Origin: Candidatus Cardinium hertigii
Lineage (GTDB): Bacteria > Bacteroidota > Bacteroidia > Cytophagales_A > Amoebophilaceae
NCBI RefSeq assembly: GCF_003788695.1
Contig: NZ_RARA01000023.1
Coordinates: 48,623 to 71,902 of the forward strand
Direction: 5' to 3'
DNA: 23,280 bases
A model generated the notes under the pieces. The model made no database searches. It had not been told where the DNA came from and saw only the letters and a program-made list of their open reading frames with translations. Position numbers and translations under genes: made by a program. Shown piece after piece: positions 22,033 through 23,280 of this stretch (its first letter is position 1; each line of letters starts with the position of its first letter).

Positions 22033-23280
22033 ATGACTATGTATATAACAAAACGATTAACCGCTCTTTGGTGGATAGTCCTCCTAGCTTTAACAGGATG
22101 TAGCAAAAAAGCCATTTCGCTAGGTATGAACCACGATCCACAGCATATGGAGGCAGTAGCAGGGACGTCAAGTACAAGCGACAATCTTATCGATACCGAT
22201 ACATCTTGCAAAAGAAAAAAAGAGGCAGAAGACCTTAGAATAGAAGGCTGGATAGATATTTTAAAAGCTAATGGAACTTTATATCTGAGGGACAATTCTT
22301 TAACTATAATTCCCTCTTCTTGCCTCGATGCAAAAAAGATCAAGGAATTGCTGCGTTATTTGTGTAGAAAGTACAATAATGTTTTTAAAGAATTTAAAAT
22401 TGAGTGTGGCGGTTGCGGTTATTATGGTAGTCACAGGGCCATTGCTAGTATACAAGATCGTCCAAGTAGTGAGTGGGAAAACAAGAAGATAACAGAAACA
22501 TTTAGTGCTATATTCTCTGCCCTTGAAGGCACATCTGTTTCTAATCTATCTATAACGGGTTGGTGGTGGCAATGGAATTCCGATGCAGTCCTTCAAACAT
22601 TGAGTTTACTTAAAAATGTAACGGTTAAACGCTTGCATTTCGACGAGCTTATTGGATTACTAGGATTTCGTAATAATGTCATTGCCCTGTTTTCTGCTCT
22701 TGAAAATACGTCTGTTCTGGATCTAGATTTATCTGACATAGTTGATATGGGTGGCAATGATAAAGAATTAATGAGAGCAATGGCAGAGAAAATCTGCGAA
22801 GCATTTCCTTTACTTAAAAAGACAAGGATTAAGACCTTAGATATTGCTAGATGGCCATTAGGTGAAGTAGAAACAGACATATTGGAACAAGCATTTTCTT
22901 CGCTCAAAGGTTCTCAAATTGAAGCACTAGGCCTTATGGGTTCCGAATTAGGCCATAAGTTCGAGGTTGTATCCGCTGCCCTCGAGGGAACGGCTGTTCG
23001 TATGTTAAAGTTGGGTGGATTTAATAACGACGATGGAATCCAAGACGCATTCTCTAAAACTTTCGTTTTACTGAAACATACAGCAGTTGAAGCATTAGAT
23101 TTTACAGCGCCATTTCTAGATGGAGAGGAGGAAGAATTTTCTTTTAATGAGTGGAAACCAGATTCTATCGATAGTGTATTTTTAAAATTAAATGGAACAA
23201 AGGTACGCAAAGTTAGATTCGATAAGGAGTACTATCCAGGACTAGTGGATGCGTTTAATACAAAAGTTGCCTATCCAAAT
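22033..23280 (+). CDS. Leucine-rich-repeat lipoprotein, 3' end outside the window
   Basis: From ATG 22033 the frame is open for 416 codons to the last base. Residues 1-23 (MTMYITKRLTALWWIVLLAL, then TGC) are a classic lipoprotein signal with lipobox L-T-G-C at Cys23; ATG 22039 is an alternative start. After a polar, partly charged stretch, residues 164-396 carry eight irregular leucine-rich repeats, each with the core L-x-x-[TSV]-x-[VI]-x-x-[LV]-x-[LIF]: for example LEGTSVSNLSI, LENTSVLDLDL, LKKTRIKTLDI and LKHTAVEALDF. Spacing is 26-39 residues, usually 29-30, fitting ribonuclease-inhibitor-like repeats. Such proteins bind other proteins; here probably host or envelope partners (inference). 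It is transcribed away from the large ankyrin lipoprotein. Confidence 0.85.
   Translation, partial: MTMYITKRLTALWWIVLLALTGCSKKAISLGMNHDPQHMEAVAGTSSTSDNLIDTDTSCKRKKEAEDLRIEGWIDILKANGTLYLRDNSLTIIPSSCLDAKKIKELLRYLCRKYNNVFKEFKIECGGCGYYGSHRAIASIQDRPSSEWENKKITETFSAIFSALEGTSVSNLSITGWWWQWNSDAVLQTLSLLKNVTVKRLHFDELIGLLGFRNNVIALFSALENTSVLDLDLSDIVDMGGNDKELMRAMAEKICEAFPLLKKTRIKTLDIARWPLGEVETDILEQAFSSLKGSQIEALGLMGSELGHKFEVVSAALEGTAVRMLKLGGFNNDDGIQDAFSKTFVLLKHTAVEALDFTAPFLDGEEEEFSFNEWKPDSIDSVFLKLNGTKVRKVRFDKEYYPGLVDAFNTKVAYPN

Noticed and set aside
21975..23210. Minus-strand ORFs of 98 to 122 codons near the right edge
   Set aside because: They are antisense to the open LRR lipoprotein frame, which has a signal peptide and repeat pattern while they have none.

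Overview
The window is AT-rich DNA that looks like the chromosome of an obligate intracellular Bacteroidota symbiont, most likely Amoebophilaceae (a Cardinium- or Amoebophilus-like organism). The reasons are: start codons lack Shine-Dalgarno sequences, and two sites fit the Bacteroidota promoter TTG-N20-TAnnTTTG; Bacteroidota-type housekeeping proteins are present (GldI-like FKBP, large PpiD-like protein, NrnA, YcxB-like protein, NhaD, FtsQ, bactofilin, FabV); and there is a load of ankyrin, leucine-rich-repeat and coiled-coil lipoproteins plus a PD-(D/E)XK transposase fragment. The organism is an inference from protein character; no database was searched.

Layout. 1-374 (-): 5' part of an Rpn/PD-(D/E)XK transposase. 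496-975 (-): short ankyrin lipoprotein. 1044-4953 (-): envelope-folding operon in the order ppiD-like, nrnA, FKBP isomerase. 5103-5576 (-): YcxB-like membrane protein, divergent from 5778-7960 (+), nhaD then ftsQ. 8218-9390 (+): HTH regulator then ksgA, with direct repeats upstream that may be an operator. 9422-12089 (-): LytM/M23 endopeptidase, bactofilin and fabV, tightly packed. 12203-12407 (-): tRNA-Val(GAC) and tRNA-Leu(GAG).

From about 12.4 kb the character changes to accessory. A gene-poor stretch of about 840 bp holds REP-like palindromes, a 27-bp near-perfect palindrome and a good promoter. It leads into two paralogous ~630-residue coiled-coil lipoproteins (+). Facing them (-) are a large ankyrin lipoprotein, a 99-residue lipoprotein and a secreted zinc-protease-like protein with an M9 (collagenase)-like HEMGH...DGIAEY core. 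At the right edge (+) a leucine-rich-repeat lipoprotein runs off the window with no stop codon.

Taken together, the right half reads as an island of exported, repeat-rich proteins probably facing the host. The left half holds conserved envelope, division, lipid and ribosome functions. The most interesting points are the tandem coiled-coil pair with its own promoter and palindrome, the M9-like protein with Asp at the usual third zinc-ligand position, a shared Q-[ST]-[ST]-Y motif just after the lipid-anchor cysteine of three lipoproteins, and the in-frame tandem repeats in four of the exported or envelope genes.
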